Source of the DNA: Aulostomus chinensis
Lineage: Eukaryota > Chordata > Actinopteri > Syngnathiformes > Aulostomidae
Assembly: GCA_037954235.1 (NCBI GenBank)
Contig: JBBMOA010000004.1
Coordinates: 28,710,420-28,774,419, forward strand
Length of the DNA: 64,000 nucleotides
Reading direction: 5' to 3'
The notes beneath the pieces are model-generated. The model was not told the origin of the DNA, searched no databases, and worked only from the letters and a program-made list of their open reading frames with translations. Both the position numbers and the translations under genes were made by a program. This document shows, piece by piece, positions 10,723 to 22,354 of this stretch (positions are counted from its first letter, which is position 1; the number at the start of each line of letters is the position of its first letter).

Positions 10723-12880
10723 TTTTGATTAGGGGGGGCTGGGCTTCGTGGCTCTGGCCCCGGGGCGGGTGGCTATGGACGCTGGCTGCCTTGGGTGTCC
10801 GGTGGCTCGCTGTGCTGGTGGGCCTGGGGTTACTGCCTTCTGGGGCAGCTTTGGGTCTCGCCTGTTGAGGGACGACGTGGGGGGCGTGGGGGCGGCTTCC
10901 CCTATCATGGCGGCACCCTATGGGATTGGGGGTTGGGGGTCCTTGGGCTGGGTCGGGGCCTCCACCCGGCATGGGGGGGTCGGGGGCCATGTGCTCTGCT
11001 GTCGGGGATTCGCGCCGGTCCCCCAGTGGGGTCCTGCGGTGGGGGGCTGTGGTCGCCCAGTCCCCGGGCCCCGGCGGGGCGTGCTGGGGCCTGCCGTGGC
11101 GGCTGGGGCATATTTGCCCCCGGACGATGGGAGGAGGGTGGGGAAGGAAGGTTAAGTGGGGTTAGAGAGGGATGAGGGTAAGGGGGAGGGGGGTCGGGAG
11201 GCAGGGAGGGAGGTAGGGGCTGGAGAGTGAGGTAGAGGTGGACTGCTTGGCGCCTGGGACTTGCTGACCTGGGGCCCTGCCGCTCCCCCGGGGGGGTCGC
11301 ACCCACATTTGGGAGGGGTTTGCTAGCCTCGGCCCGCCCTCGGGCGGGCTGGGCCCTGGCGCGGTGTCCTGGACTGCCGCCACTCCGGACAAAGGGAGGA
11401 TGCTAGGGGACGTCTGAGGATGGGGGCTGACCTCCTTGATGCTGATCGAACTGGGGGCCCTGACCACGGGCTGCTGGCTGGGGGTTCCGCTGTGCACTGG
11501 GGGCCTGGGCCCTCCCTGCCCTCTGACTGCACGGTGGTGGGCCCTCTGCCCGGATCTCCGGACAGTGCCCCTTGGTGCTCCAATCTGACCTCTGGACCAG
11601 GGAGGCTAGACTCCCTGTCGGCTGGTTGCAGGGGTGACGGGGTGGTCAGCGGGGCCAGTCTGGAAGCTGACCCCCTGTAGGTCTGGCCCATTCCTCAGCC
11701 CCTCTCCTTGCCTCTCTGTCCCATCACATCACATCTTATGTATCACTAGGCCTTGAGGGGCTGGACCCCCCAATTTTAATCACATCGTAGACATTTAGGG
11801 CTTGGGGGAGTGCATGAGGATGTACTGGGAGACTCTGCCGTCTGCAACCGGCGGGGCTCCCATGCCCTGGGTGCCTCCGCCAATTTTAACCACATTCTAA
11901 TCATCCACATCATCACATCTACATTCCCATGCACAACACGCACCCTGCACCATGTTGGGATGGGGGGGCAGCTGGGGCAGGGAGTGGGTCCAGTGCTGCC
12001 TCCTTTGCTAACTGCACCATTGCGGGCCTGGGGGCCTGGCCGGGGCTCTTCGGGGGGTGGGGGGGTCCTCTTCCCGGCATGGTGGTTGGGCTGGGGTTGG
12101 TCATGGGCCCTGCTGCTGTACGGTGGATTGCTCGCTGGCAGTTTCACTAAGTCTGAGGTGCCCTGGACCGTATCAGCATCTATGGTGTTCTCAGCCCCTG
12201 TATGGAGGAAGATGAGAGTATGATTGTTTTGTCCGGGGGTGGCGGTCCTGGGCGTGCGTGCCTTCGGCTCACCCCGGCGGGTGGGCTGGACCTTTCCGGG
12301 GAGTGGGGGGTCCCGGCTGGCTGGCTGGTGGTGCCCTATAGCCTGAAACCCTCCTGCTCTGGGGGGAGGGGGAGAACAGGGGATGAGTAGAGGGGATGGG
12401 GATCGAGGGTTGTGGGGGGGATAGCTCTGTTCGGGGGCGGTGGGCCTGGTCGTTGTGGTGGGCTGTGGCTGCCCCGCCTGGGTGTGGGGTGTGGGTGGGT
12501 GTCGGCCTCGCCGCTGGCGGACCCCTTGGGGGGCTCTGGTCGGGTCTTGGGCTGGGGGGCCCTGTGCCCCTGGGCTCTGCTCATGCTGTGGGGGGGGGGG
12601 AGTGCCCGGCGGGACCGAGGTCATCTCTGCCCCGTCTCTCTGTGGGTTGCTTCCGGGTGGGGGTTGCTGCTCCTATGCTTTCCTATGGGTCCTGGCATGG
12701 GTTGGGCCTGTGGCTGTTTCCTGGGGGAGGGGTGGCCTGGGGCTCCCCGTGTCCTGGGGATTTCGGGGTGCTCTAGTGACCTGGTCCTGACCTACCTGCC
12801 ATCCTGGACTGGGGGTGCGATGTCCTGGCCCCCCACATCAGCTACAGCCAGCTACGCACAGCATCCAAGATAAACCGTAG
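10723..12880 (+). other. LINE A 3' UTR, 2.1-kb strand-biased G-rich tract
   Basis: Directly after ORF2 the sense strand is extremely G-rich, with dozens of runs of three to ten G separated by short loops (for example 12585-12600 and 12050-12066). Long proline-rich open frames on the minus strand and glycine/tryptophan-rich ones on the plus strand are by-products of this composition. The tract lies inside the target-site duplications, so it belongs to the element. G-rich 3' UTR sequences that can form quadruplexes are known for mammalian L1. The length here is unusual. Confidence 0.8.
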
Positions 12881-13417
12881 CACATACACATACACGTACA
12901 CACGCGTATACACACATACACGCATGGAGCGCACAGCTGACCCATAAACACACACTCAGACATTTATCTTAAAATTATATTAAACCAAATGGTAAGCCTG
13001 CACCGGAAATTCTGCAACCATTGTTTTTTGTTTTTTTTCTCTTTCTTTTTCTTTTGTTGTTGTTACTTTTTCTTTGTTTGTTTATTTGTTTTTTATTTGT
13101 TTTTTGTCTTTGTTTGTTTTTGTGTTTTTGTTGTTGTTGTTTTCTGCTATTGCTGTTGTTGTTTTTTTGTCTCCCCCCCTCCCCCTTGTCTTCGCTGTCC
13201 TGTCCCTGTTCTCTCTTCCTGTCCACTCCTGAGCCTCAGTCCAGTAGCTTCATCAATGAACCAACACCATTCCTAATAAAATTAAACATAAATGGCGACA
13301 GGAGGAGTTTATCAGATTCCTCCTATGCAGAATAAAACTGCTTCAGTACAACAAGGCACCAGGAACACTGATGCTGCTTGCCTCAGCTACTGAACAGGAC
13401 AGGTGAAAAAAAAAAAA
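12881..13417 (+). other. LINE A distal 3' UTR: CA-rich, T-rich and poly(A) parts
   Basis: An alternating ACACATACACG stretch (12882-12950) is followed by a T-rich tract (13021-13165) of TTTG/TTG repeats. Then come a C-rich run and a final part with AATAAAATTAAAC (13275-13287) and a 13-A tail at 13406-13418. The tail abuts the right target-site duplication. Confidence 0.75.
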
Positions 13418-13430
13418 ATTATTAATACTC
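13418..13430. repeat. Target-site duplication, right copy, of LINE A
   Basis: Exact copy of the 13-bp sequence at 5470-5482, immediately 3' of the poly(A) tail. Confidence 0.85.
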
Positions 13431-14664
13431 CAACTCAATCAATATTTTGTTCTATTTTATTATTAATAATATTATTATTTCAGACATTATAACTATGTTC
13501 TGGTCTCTTTCTCCTCGTCCACTTGCTTGTTTATATATTTTTTGACAGTAGAAATGCTACAAAATCCTGTATGATGAATCACTACAAGTGGAGGAGGAAA
13601 AAATATGAACAGCAAACCAGAGATGAACAATTTATCCTCATTCACCATTATTATTACCAAACACAAGTTATTAATGAAATGTGACACTTCTCTCTCCTTA
13701 TTATAATTATTATTATTATCATTATTATTATTATCACTGTTTTTGTGGCATCACTGTTTTCTGGTTCTCATCACTACTCTTGCTATTATTGTTCTGGCAT
13801 TAACAATGTTGTTAATGATGACATCACCTTTATATTAATATCACAACTATGGTTAATGTTTTTCTTATTATGGTGATAGTCATTAATTACATATTTCCAC
13901 TCTTTGTCTCCTATGTGTTTGTTTATTCTTTGCTTTACAAAATTATTGTGGAATTATATTTTATTGATATTTCTGTATGATAGAAACCAGAGGTTCTCAA
14001 TTACAAATGTTAAAAGGCCTTAAAGTAGGATTTATTTCTCTACCCATTCATTTATTCTATTTCTTTTTACAATGATCTTCTTCAGATGTCATTCATCAGC
14101 CTACCATGATAGATATTCATCATTCATTATTAATATGATTGAGATACAAAGATAATGAACACAACACACACACCATCAATTTACACACAACACTGACACA
14201 ATATTAGTCTCTCATTATTAATGAATTATTGATATGTTAAAATTATTTTTAGTTTCTTTTTCCCCCCAGATAATTCTTTTAATTTTAGCATTTCAATTCA
14301 TGAATTAATCTTGTTCATTGTTTCCTCCAATTTCCTGCCTCTCCCTTTCCAGTTTGTCCAGTCCTCTTTAAAGAGAAAACACACAAAATGACTTTCAACT
14401 GTCCGATTGCTCAACTACTTGAATAAATGAATAATAAATAAATGAGACAAATATGTCATGAGCAGACGCCCTGACATTGGGTCTGGGGGTTGAACTGGGA
14501 GGAGATGGAATAGCGGCTGGTGGCTTCCATCAGCAGCTTCCTCCTTTCGTTTGGTTCCACACCCGACGCTGCTAACTAGTGGCTAGCCAGCCTCAGCTGT
14601 GAGCCTCTGCTGCTGATGCTGACTGGACAGGTTCCCCCCTCCTCCTTCTCTCTTTGGGACACTC
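13431..14664. other. AT-rich intergenic region
   Basis: Many ATT-type runs (13450-13480, 13700-13735, 14200-14240). No gene or RNA is supported. Confidence 0.5.
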
Positions 14665-14665
14665 A

Positions 14666-14683
14666 TACATACACACACACACA

Positions 14684-14730
<47 letters not shown>

Positions 14731-14746
14731 ACACACACACACACAC
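14666..14746. repeat. (AC)n microsatellite, interrupted
   Basis: An AC run of about 80 bp with single T or TC interruptions. Confidence 0.95.
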
Positions 14747-15205
14747 GTTATCACTTTGTATCGTTTGGTTAGATTGAACCGTTATACCAACGTGTTGCTG
14801 ATTGATTGATGCATTGTGTTTAATAAACATTTTTAATCATAAGAGAGAAGTCGCAGTGTCTTTTGTGTCCAAAACTGTGGTCACGTGTCTCAGTGATAGG
14901 CAGCGCTCTGATCTCACCCTTCTAAGATCAGAGTTGTCCCTGTTTAGTTGATATTACAGAATATTGACTGTTTAGTGGATAAACTCTGTTTGAGACTGAC
15001 AATTTTTCCAAATTTGGTCAACATTTTAGTTTCCCTGAACTCATCAGGGTGGTGCCCCGATTGATTAATATTCAATATTAATTAGTATTTCATTCAATAA
15101 TCAAAAATTATATTCATAATTATTGACAATTATAATTTTGACCAAATCGCTCCTCAATGCACAACATTGGCAATAAAGTCTTTTCTGGTTCTGACCCCCC
15201 CTCCC

Positions 15206-15207
<2 letters not shown>
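14747..15207. other. Intergenic, no feature recognised
   Basis: AT-rich near 15060-15140, with no supported gene. Confidence 0.4.
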
Positions 15208-15208
<1 letters not shown>

Positions 15209-15269
<61 letters not shown>

Positions 15270-15275
15270 CACACA
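15209..15275. repeat. (AC)n microsatellite
   Basis: An AC run with one AAAC interruption, preceded by a C-rich stretch (15196-15206). Confidence 0.95.
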
Positions 15276-15737
15276 ATTTCTGTAAATGTGGCTTCAGTGT
15301 CTTTGATTCTAGTTTCTTATTTCATGGTTCAGTTGTTGACACTCTGTCTTTTTTCAGCGTTCCTGTTATCTTGTCTCTCCTGCTTCATGTAAATTAAAAG
15401 AATATTTTTCAAGTTGATCTGAAACTAAGCTGAGACTAGTTAGACTGTGGAGGACCGACACTCTCTGGGTTTAGCAGCAGCTCAGCCACCTCATGTGATT
15501 GAACTACTGTGTTTGTACCAGCACACTACAACTGGAGAACAGTACATTTATTTGACTTCTTGACATACGGAACACAGAACATCAGAGCAGTTGAGGGCCG
15601 ACTGGAGCAAACAGTGAGGGAGTCAATCCAGAAATGCAGCTGCTGCCTCCAGGACGTGAGCCAGTTGATTTGAGCCGTTTCAAACACACGTCTATCTGAA
15701 CCATGCAGATCAACAACACCTCCAACAGGAAGCCTAC

Positions 15738-15792
15738 CTGAGCTCCTCAGCACCAGCAGCACCAGCAGCACCAGCAGCACCCTGCCATCCAT
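15738..15792 (-). CDS. Candidate signal-peptide exon (exon 1 of a secreted or membrane protein)
   Basis: On the minus strand an ATG at 15792 opens MDGRVLLVLLVLLVLRSSG, a short basic start followed by a hydrophobic leucine/valine core and a small-residue end, as in a cleavable signal peptide. It stops at a donor-like CAG|GTAGGC in phase 1. SRCR exon 2375-2674, on the same strand downstream, starts in phase 1 and so could be joined in frame. The CTG/GTG core is a (CTGCTGGTG)n-like repeat, so a low-complexity coincidence is possible. No promoter was identified. Confidence 0.45.
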
Positions 15793-17529
15793 GTCCAGTG
15801 TCAAGCTCCTCCGATCGTCTGCTACTAGTTTCTTCACTCTTATTTCCTCATCAGGACTCTTAAGTGCAGCTTTTCATGTCCGTGTCAACAGCTCCTGATG
15901 TGCTGAAGTGATACAAAGATAAAGCTGAGGGTCGGACACGTCATCCACATCAGAGTTGCGACACTCATGATCTTCTGATCAGATGAGCAGTTTCCTCTCC
16001 TTCACTGCTGCAGACGCATCAGATTGTCAGCATCACATCTCCTGTTTCCTGATATAAAACGACACCTACTTCATAAAACAAGCCTGACCAACTTAACACA
16101 TTTCATGTCAACTGCATTTAACAACACAGAGATGTTTTGTTGAATCCTACTAGAGGCGAATCTCATCCATGATTCTCCAGACATTTTTTAGGACCTCTGA
16201 CAGTTTCAGCATCTGAGGAGGCAGACGACAGCGTGTCTGAAACAGAGGGTTTCAAAGTGAAGTCCTCAGATAAATTAGCTGAGTTTCACTGGACTGCTAA
16301 CGAAGGTCAGAGGAGAGAGAGAGAGAATAAAGATAGATGGATAGATCGAACAAGCAGTGTACATAAGAATTAAATTTCATTCCAGAGGCAAAAACACAAC
16401 ACTGCACAACAAAACAGTGAACCCTCCTGAGCTCAGGATGAAAGCAAGCTTTTCCCAGGCATTTCATAAAAGTAAAATCTGACAAAATCTCTGATCTGAC
16501 TTTTAAATCCATTTATCAAAATGACACTTTTACTGACTTCAGGTGATTTCCTTGCTGTCGTTACTTCTCATTTTTAGGGAGTTTCTTGATCGTCACTCAG
16601 GACTTCATCCCCCATGTTTGTGAAGGAAACAGGAAAAAAAGACTGAAAACTGACACACATTCCTGGAATATTAATAACAAACCTGCCAGAGGAATCATGA
16701 ATAGAACAGACAGGAAAAAAGTTAATTCACTTTAATGATAGTTTTGAGTGTAAACTCACTGATCCTGGATCAGATTTGAGTTTAAAGGATAAAAGCAACT
16801 GGACTTGCTTGAATGTCTTGAAGAGGCTTCATCATCCAGGTACTTCTTATCTTGTAGTAACTGCAGTACTTCAACCTTGAACTTGGTCATGTTCACACAT
16901 TGTCATCACATATTTCAAAGCAGGGAAACTGAACTGGTGATTTCAGGCCTGTTAAAAGAACCCTGCAAGTGAATGTGTTGGTCAGACCAGCAGATTGAGG
17001 GCCAAGTGTTTCCATGTATTTCTGTGTGAGAAGCAGCGTTGCACCACAGGCTTGTATTTTTGTGTCAAATCTACAAATCTTTGTTCAGTCGTACAAGCAG
17101 GAGGAAGGGGAGGACATTGGGTGAAAGTGAGAGTCAGAGGCTGATAGAGAGGAGGGGGGAGGCCGGTGGAGACAAACCACAATCATGAGACGTTTATCAG
17201 CACAGACGTGCAGCATTTAGAGAGACGACCTGATAGAAACCTGTTTTTGCTCTTAACTTGCTTTTGCTGGTCTACAATGTTGGAGAGAAGAGAGAGAAAT
17301 TCACAACACTGGACCGGGCTGATACCAGCGGAACCAGAGCTCCGCTCCTCCAACCTAAAATTAACTTGAGGTCACTCGGTGCATTTTGCTGCTTCCTAAC
17401 TTGATCTTTTGAAACACATCAGCTTCATTGGGAGAGTGAACAAGAAATGAAATGGTCTCCCTACAAGAGTCACCTTCAAGCTGCTGAGGCAACATGGCTG
17501 CTGATCTCTGGTCCTTTTGCTTGAAGCAC
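15793..17529. other. Intergenic, no gene recognised
   Basis: A 1.7-kb stretch without a supported gene. A phrase CTTGAATGTCTTGAAGAGGC with CATCATCCAGG (16809-16840) resembles a dispersed fish repeat also seen at 46000-46035. A TATA-like GATATAAAACG at 16051 on the plus strand has no gene behind it. Confidence 0.4.
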
Positions 17530-18595
17530 TGTTGCTTCCTTGACCGGATACAATAACCCAGTACAAACACTAAGTAAGTGCATTGAACAAATCAACCATT
17601 GGATGTGCCAGAATTTTCTTCAGCTGAACAAAGATAAAACTGAAGTAATTGTTTTTGGAGTTGAAGAAGAGCGATTAAAAGTCAGAGCTCAGCTTCAATC
17701 AGTAATGTTAAAAGCACAAACCAAACCAGAAATCTTGGTGTAGTCATGGACGCAGACCTGAATCTTAACAGCCACATAAAGACAATTACAAAGTCAGCCT
17801 ACTATCACCTGAAGAACATATCAAGGGTTAAAGGACTGATGTCCCAACAGGATTTGAAAAAAGCTTGTCCATGCGTTTATCTTCAATAAACTCGACTCCT
17901 GTAAAAGTGTCTTCACAGGTCTCCCTAAAAAATCCATCAGACAGCTCCAACTGACTCAGAATGCTGCTGCTCGAGTCCACACGAAGACCAGGAAAGTAGA
18001 TCATATCACTCCAGTTCTCAGGTCTTTACACTGGCTTCCTGTCTGCCAAAGAATTGATTTTAAAAGACTACTGCTGGTTTATAAAGCACTGAATGGTTTA
18101 GGACCAAAATTCATTTCTGATCTTCTGGTACGTTTTGAACCATCCAGACCTCTCAGGTCGTCAGGAACAGGTCTGCTTTCTGTCCCCAGAGTCAGAACCA
18201 AACGCGGAGAAGCAGCATTTAGTTTCTACGCTCCACATATCTGGAACAAACTCCCAGAAAACTGTAGGTCTGCTGAAACTCTCAGTTCTTTTCAATCACA
18301 GCTAAAAACCCATATGTTTACCGTGGCCTATTATTAAATCAAACTTGAGGCCTCTGATCAGTATCTCACACTGCACTGTAACTTCTATCTGCCTGTTTAG
18401 CTTCTATCTCTAACTTTACTTAAGCTGCAATGTAACTCTTCTAATTGTGTTGAATGTCTTTCTCTGTCTTTACTTTCTCTAATTATGTTGAATGTCTTTT
18501 TATGTTTGTTTTATGTAAAGCACGTTGAATTGTCCTGTTGCTGAAATGTGCTGTACAAACAAACTTGCCTTGCCTTGCCTTGCCTCACTGTTCTG
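17530..18595 (+). pseudogene. L2-like LINE, 3' fragment of the RT ORF and tail
   Basis: The translation, with frame changes, shows NFLQLNKDKTEVIVFG, then DLNLNSHIKTITKSAYYHL, QNAAARVHTKTRKVDHITPV, SLHWLPVCQRIDFKRLLLV and YAPHIWNKLPENCRSAETL. These are the ordered C-terminal motifs of L2-clade reverse transcriptases of fish. A frameshift (17860-17890) breaks the frame, and the upstream catalytic RT region is missing, so the copy is 5'-truncated. It ends in GTAAAGCACGTTGAATTG and a (CTTGC)n tail near 18565-18590, a microsatellite-like LINE 3' end. Confidence 0.8.
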
Positions 18596-18931
18596 TGTTT
18601 GTTCTGCTCAGTGGAGGAAGGAACGAAGGACTGGAGCTCTAAGTTTTTCTGTTCCTACATCAGTGAACACACTTTCTGTGCTGAGAAGGAACCAAAGCTA
18701 CTAAGGAGGATTACAGAGTTTGTCCTTGCAGGAGTCAGTGACTTAATTGTGTCTAACAAAGGGTTGAATCTGAATGTGACAGTTCCCCTTCAACTTGGGG
18801 CCATGGCAGAGTGAACCAAGAACACTGGCAATGGGGGTGAGAGTGGAGCCAACGATGGATTCACAGTTCATCACCTCCACCATAATGTGGACCACCTTTC
18901 CTGTATCCAGTTTCAACCTCTAAAGAACTCA
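18596..18931 (+). other. Exon-like open stretch, unrecognised
   Basis: After an acceptor-like TTCTGCTCAG (ending 18611) the frame is open to TGA at 18812-18814. It holds motifs such as WSSKFFCSYISEH and RRITEFVLAGVSDLIVSN. I recognise no domain. It may be chance. Confidence 0.15.
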
Positions 18932-19003
18932 TTCCCTGACCGGGAATCAAACCCGGGCCGCGGCGGTGAAAGCGCCAAATCCTAGCCACTAGACTATCAG
19001 GGA
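18932..19003 (-). tRNA. tRNA-Glu (anticodon TTC)
   Basis: A 72-nt minus-strand gene starting TCCCTGATAGTCTAGTGGCT and ending CCCGGTCAGGGAA. The acceptor stem pairs (TCCCTGA with TCAGGGA). The anticodon loop is CTTTCAC (TTC), and the T arm is GGGTTTGATTCCC. The A box (TAGTCTAGTGG) and B box (GGTTTGATTCC) are present. Compared with the usual vertebrate gene it has small differences (GATAG for GGTGG, and GGCTAGG). It is probably functional or recently so. Confidence 0.9.
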
Positions 19004-19768
19004 CCACACAGAGCTCTCCAACAACAGAGATGATACACAATGACTGTGGTCTCAGTTGAGCTGAGCCACTCAGACACAGTCACCCATTCAAGCTGGGCCT
19101 GATACCACACTTCAGTACAGACAGAGAGAAAGAAGACACACGGGATCCTTTGAAGAAAATGCAATAAAGACAGGAAGCCCCCATCACATCGTCAGTGTTT
19201 CAGTGACTGGCATTGTGAAGAGACTGAGACAAAGTCACGTTATGAATGGAGGGCTGAGTTGGAGCAGAGAGGGGGCAAGATCCTGGGGGTGGACTGTCTT
19301 TGGGAAGCTGAGGTGTCTGGTGGTCTTGGTGGACCCTCTGTAGCTCAACTGAGACCACCAGAGTCAGTGTGACTGTAAGCCTTCAAAGCCAGCATGAAGG
19401 AGCTGGTTTTATCTTTGAAGGGGAAATCACACACACAGCTACTCTCAGTTCCCAAATGTGTGTGTCCTCACTCCTCCGTCCTCCTGCTGCCCTCAGAATA
19501 CAGACACAATTCAACCTGGTAGGTCTGGTGCATAGAAGTGCTCCTGAAAAGATTTGTGTCAGCCCACAGCTGGCTGTTCTTACCTGGAACCTCAAGATGA
19601 AACTGCTTCCACAGATTGGAAATGAATCTGATGTTGACTTTTGGACAAATCACCTGTTCATCAGTTCAACCATCACTTCCATCCATTTTCTACTTCTTAT
19701 CTTATGATAGAAAGGAGTCTATCTGCTGTGTGACGGAGGCAGTTACTGTGAGCTGCTGCATGTCTCAG
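19004..19768. other. Intergenic, no gene recognised
   Basis: Mixed sequence with a few chance open frames (for example 19369-19707, plus). No domain is recognised. Confidence 0.35.

Positions 19769-19769
<1 letters not shown>

Positions 19770-19822
<53 letters not shown>
19770..19822. repeat. (TG)n microsatellite
   Basis: An uninterrupted GT run of about 53 bp. Confidence 0.95.
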
Positions 19823-19823
<1 letters not shown>

Positions 19824-19944
19824 AGTGACGTGCGGTCAGGGGAGGCAAGTGAGGCTTTGGAAAGATACTACAAAATTTTATATACATGATTATATACACT
19901 ACTTTTTCAATTAGAATGTGGATCAGATCAGCTGATTTCAGTGT

Positions 19945-20065
19945 GAAGTCCATCCCTCCATCCACTTTCTATTCTTATCCTTTAAGGGTCACGGGGGGGG
20001 GGGCGATCCCAGGTGACATTGGACAAGAGGCAGGGTTCACCCTGGACAGGTCACCAGTCCATCAG
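19945..20065 (+). repeat. Fragment of the dispersed fish repeat
   Basis: CCATCCACTTTCTATTCTTATCC, a poly(G) run, GGACAAGAGGCAGGGTTCAC, then CACCAGTCCATCAGG. This is the 5' third of the repeat seen complete at 3512-3856. Confidence 0.6.
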
Positions 20066-20384
20066 GAGAAATGAGGTGGTCGGTATCATGCAACCTAAAC
20101 TAAAACATTAGTCAGATCAAATTCAGGTTAAAGCAAGAGTCTCCAGATCAAAGTCAGAATTCCTGATGATGTCATCAGGACTTTGACAGTACCTAGAATT
20201 CTGTCTTTGATCTCAGGAGGATATGAAAGAAACACAATTGAGGAAAGTATAAGAGAGCACATTCAGCTTCATTAGAAACACTTGAACTGTTGAACAGTAG
20301 AATTTGTTTGAAACAGTTTACAACACTTAGTGACACGATTGAAGAGGGAAGATTTTTCTACTTTAAATTTAATTCTAACTTCAA

Positions 20385-21165
20385 AGTCAAGTCAAGTCAA
20401 GTCAATTTTATTTATAAATGCCAAATCACAACAGAAGTTATCACATGACACTTTACAAGTTTATCTACTGAGATCGGTACCCTGGAAGGTATCACCTTGG
20501 CCCCCAGCACGACCCGAAGGAACCTTGGAGTTCTCTTTGATGAGGATCTGTCCTTTAATGCCCACATTAAGCAAATTTCTAGGACTGCTTTCTTTCATTT
20601 GTGAAACATTGCTGAGATCAGACACATCCTGTCTCAAAAAGATGCAGAAAAACTAGTCCATGCCTTTGTCTGCCTTTTGCCTTGCCTTTGAGAATTCAAA
20701 ATTCTCCTTCTAACATACAAAGTCCTCAACAGTCAGGCTCCTTCATACCTGACAGAGCTCCTAGTCCCCTATTATTCAGCTAGAACCCTTCGCTCCCAGG
20801 ATGCAGGGTTACTGGTGGTTCCTAGAGTTCTAAAAGTACACTGGGAGCCAGAGCCTTCAGCTATCAGGCTCCCCTCCTGTGGAACCGTCTCCCAGTTTCG
20901 GTCCAGGATGCAGACACCCTCTCGACCTATAAGAACAGACTAAAGACCTTCCTTTTTGATCAGGCTTATAGTTAGGCTGCTTAGGCTGGCCCTTAGATAT
21001 GCTGCTATAGGCTTAGGCTGCTGGGGGATCTCCCATGGTGCACTGGGCTTCTCTCTCCTCCTCTCTGTCCTCCTGTATGTGTCATACATAAATCATACTC
21101 ATACGTATTACGAACTCGTCTCCTTTTCCGGAGCCTGAGTTTATTGACTGATTGACTGAAAACGA
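20385..21165 (+). pseudogene. Degenerate Rex/L2-type LINE fragments, rearranged
   Basis: It begins with (GTCAA)n and TCAATTTTATTTATA...CAAATCACAACAGAAGTTATC, the reverse complement of a common fish LINE 3' end. A plus-strand RT-derived part follows: FNAHIKQISRTAF near 20555, then ILLLTYKVLNSQAPSYLTELL near 20700-20760, TLRSQDAGLLVVPRV near 20788-20830 and a C-terminal remnant. Several frameshifts and a deletion break it. The two parts point in opposite directions, so they come from separate insertions. Confidence 0.65.
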
Positions 21166-22354
21166 GCAAACATAATAGGGTCTTCGCCTGAAGTACCTTC
21201 AGGCTCAGGCCCTAACAAATCATGTCAGAGATGTGTTCTAACACCCCTCAGTAATGGTCAGGAAACACAACAACCTTTTGTTTATTTCTATGATTTTCTT
21301 GAGGTTCATTTTACCATTTTTTAAACTGAAATCGAGGGTTTACTGACTAAAAAAAGGTCCAGAGGCCCACAACAAAATATTCAAATCAATATTTCCATGG
21401 ATAAGGAAGCCTAACAAGGAAACCAAGAGATGGGAAACAACTTGGATGATAGAAAATTGTTTTTAGTTTATTTTACAGCTGATTGAAGACGTGGGTCAAA
21501 ACTGACCTGTTCACATAAGAGATGGGAACAGAAAGCTAACACAAGAGGAAGGTTGAAGCTATGAAAAAGAAGTTTGATAAAAATCTTGAACTGACAGTAG
21601 AAATATCCTTTTGTATGTTTACCTTTGTTGACAGAAGTCACTTTAGCTTGGCAGTGAAAAGAATCTCTGCTAGCTTGACAAATAAGTGGCACAAACTGGG
21701 TTCAAGCTGGACTTTGGACACTGGTATCTGCAACAACTCCCATCAACTCCTAATCTAGCATCTCTGCTGTGCTCAAACTATTTTACAGAACATTTGACAG
21801 ACCTGTGGAGCAGTGAGGACAGACATGAGTTGATCCACATGATCCACTGAAGCGCCATTTTACCCTGCCACTGAGGACACCAACATGAGCTGGAGTTGGG
21901 ACTCTTGAACTGAACCTGGTATCACAGCGACACCTACTGCTGCTAAATGGAACAGCAACATTGAACCCAAGTACAGGATTGAAGGGAGACTGATGGTCGC
22001 TGTTTGGGTTTTTGAAGAACAAGGAGGGCGTTGGTTCAAGCTGGATTCTCAGAGACTATTTCCCCAACCTCTACATTGGCATCTACACTGTCATCCAGTC
22101 AGGTGACTGAAGTCATCCAGTCATGTGACTGAAGTCATCCATTCATGTCAGTGATGTCACTTGGCAGGACTGTCATTGCCGTCACATTCTAGAAAAGAAC
22201 CCAGACTCCACATTTACTCCTGTCTATTATTGTGTACCACCCTCCTGGTCCTTACTCTGAATTCTCAGAGTTTATATCCAGTTCAGTTCTCAAAACAGAT
22301 TCAGTCATGAGTGTAGATAAATTTCCTTTTCTCCACTGATTATATGTCAAGGTT

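Larger units (their letters stand above)
5483..13417 (+). mobile_element. LINE A: complete-length L1-superfamily retrotransposon insertion
   Basis: This is an about 7.9-kb insertion with, in order: a 5' UTR (5483-5742), ORF1 (5743-6502, frameshifted), an inter-ORF gap, ORF2 (6967-10722, endonuclease plus reverse transcriptase), a 2.7-kb 3' UTR and a 13-A tail (13406-13418). A 13-bp target-site duplication flanks it, showing insertion by target-primed reverse transcription. The two-ORF plan and RRM-type ORF1 place it in the L1/Tx1 group. Defects in both ORFs make this copy unlikely to move by itself. The element lies between a candidate signal-peptide exon (15738-15792) and SRCR exons on the other strand. 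Confidence 0.9.

Noticed and set aside
10715..12873. Several long open frames rich in Pro (minus strand) or Gly/Trp (plus strand)
   Set aside because: They are side effects of the G-rich LINE A 3' UTR; they have no domains, and the tract lies inside the transposon's target duplications.
12975..13335. Phe/Cys/Leu-rich plus-strand and Lys/Asn-rich minus-strand open frames
   Set aside because: Produced by the T-rich tract in the LINE A 3' UTR.
21561..21758. 65-codon open frame conserved at 43459-43656
   Set aside because: The conservation is explained by the recent inverted duplication X. The frame has no recognised domain and no sign of coding constraint that I can see.
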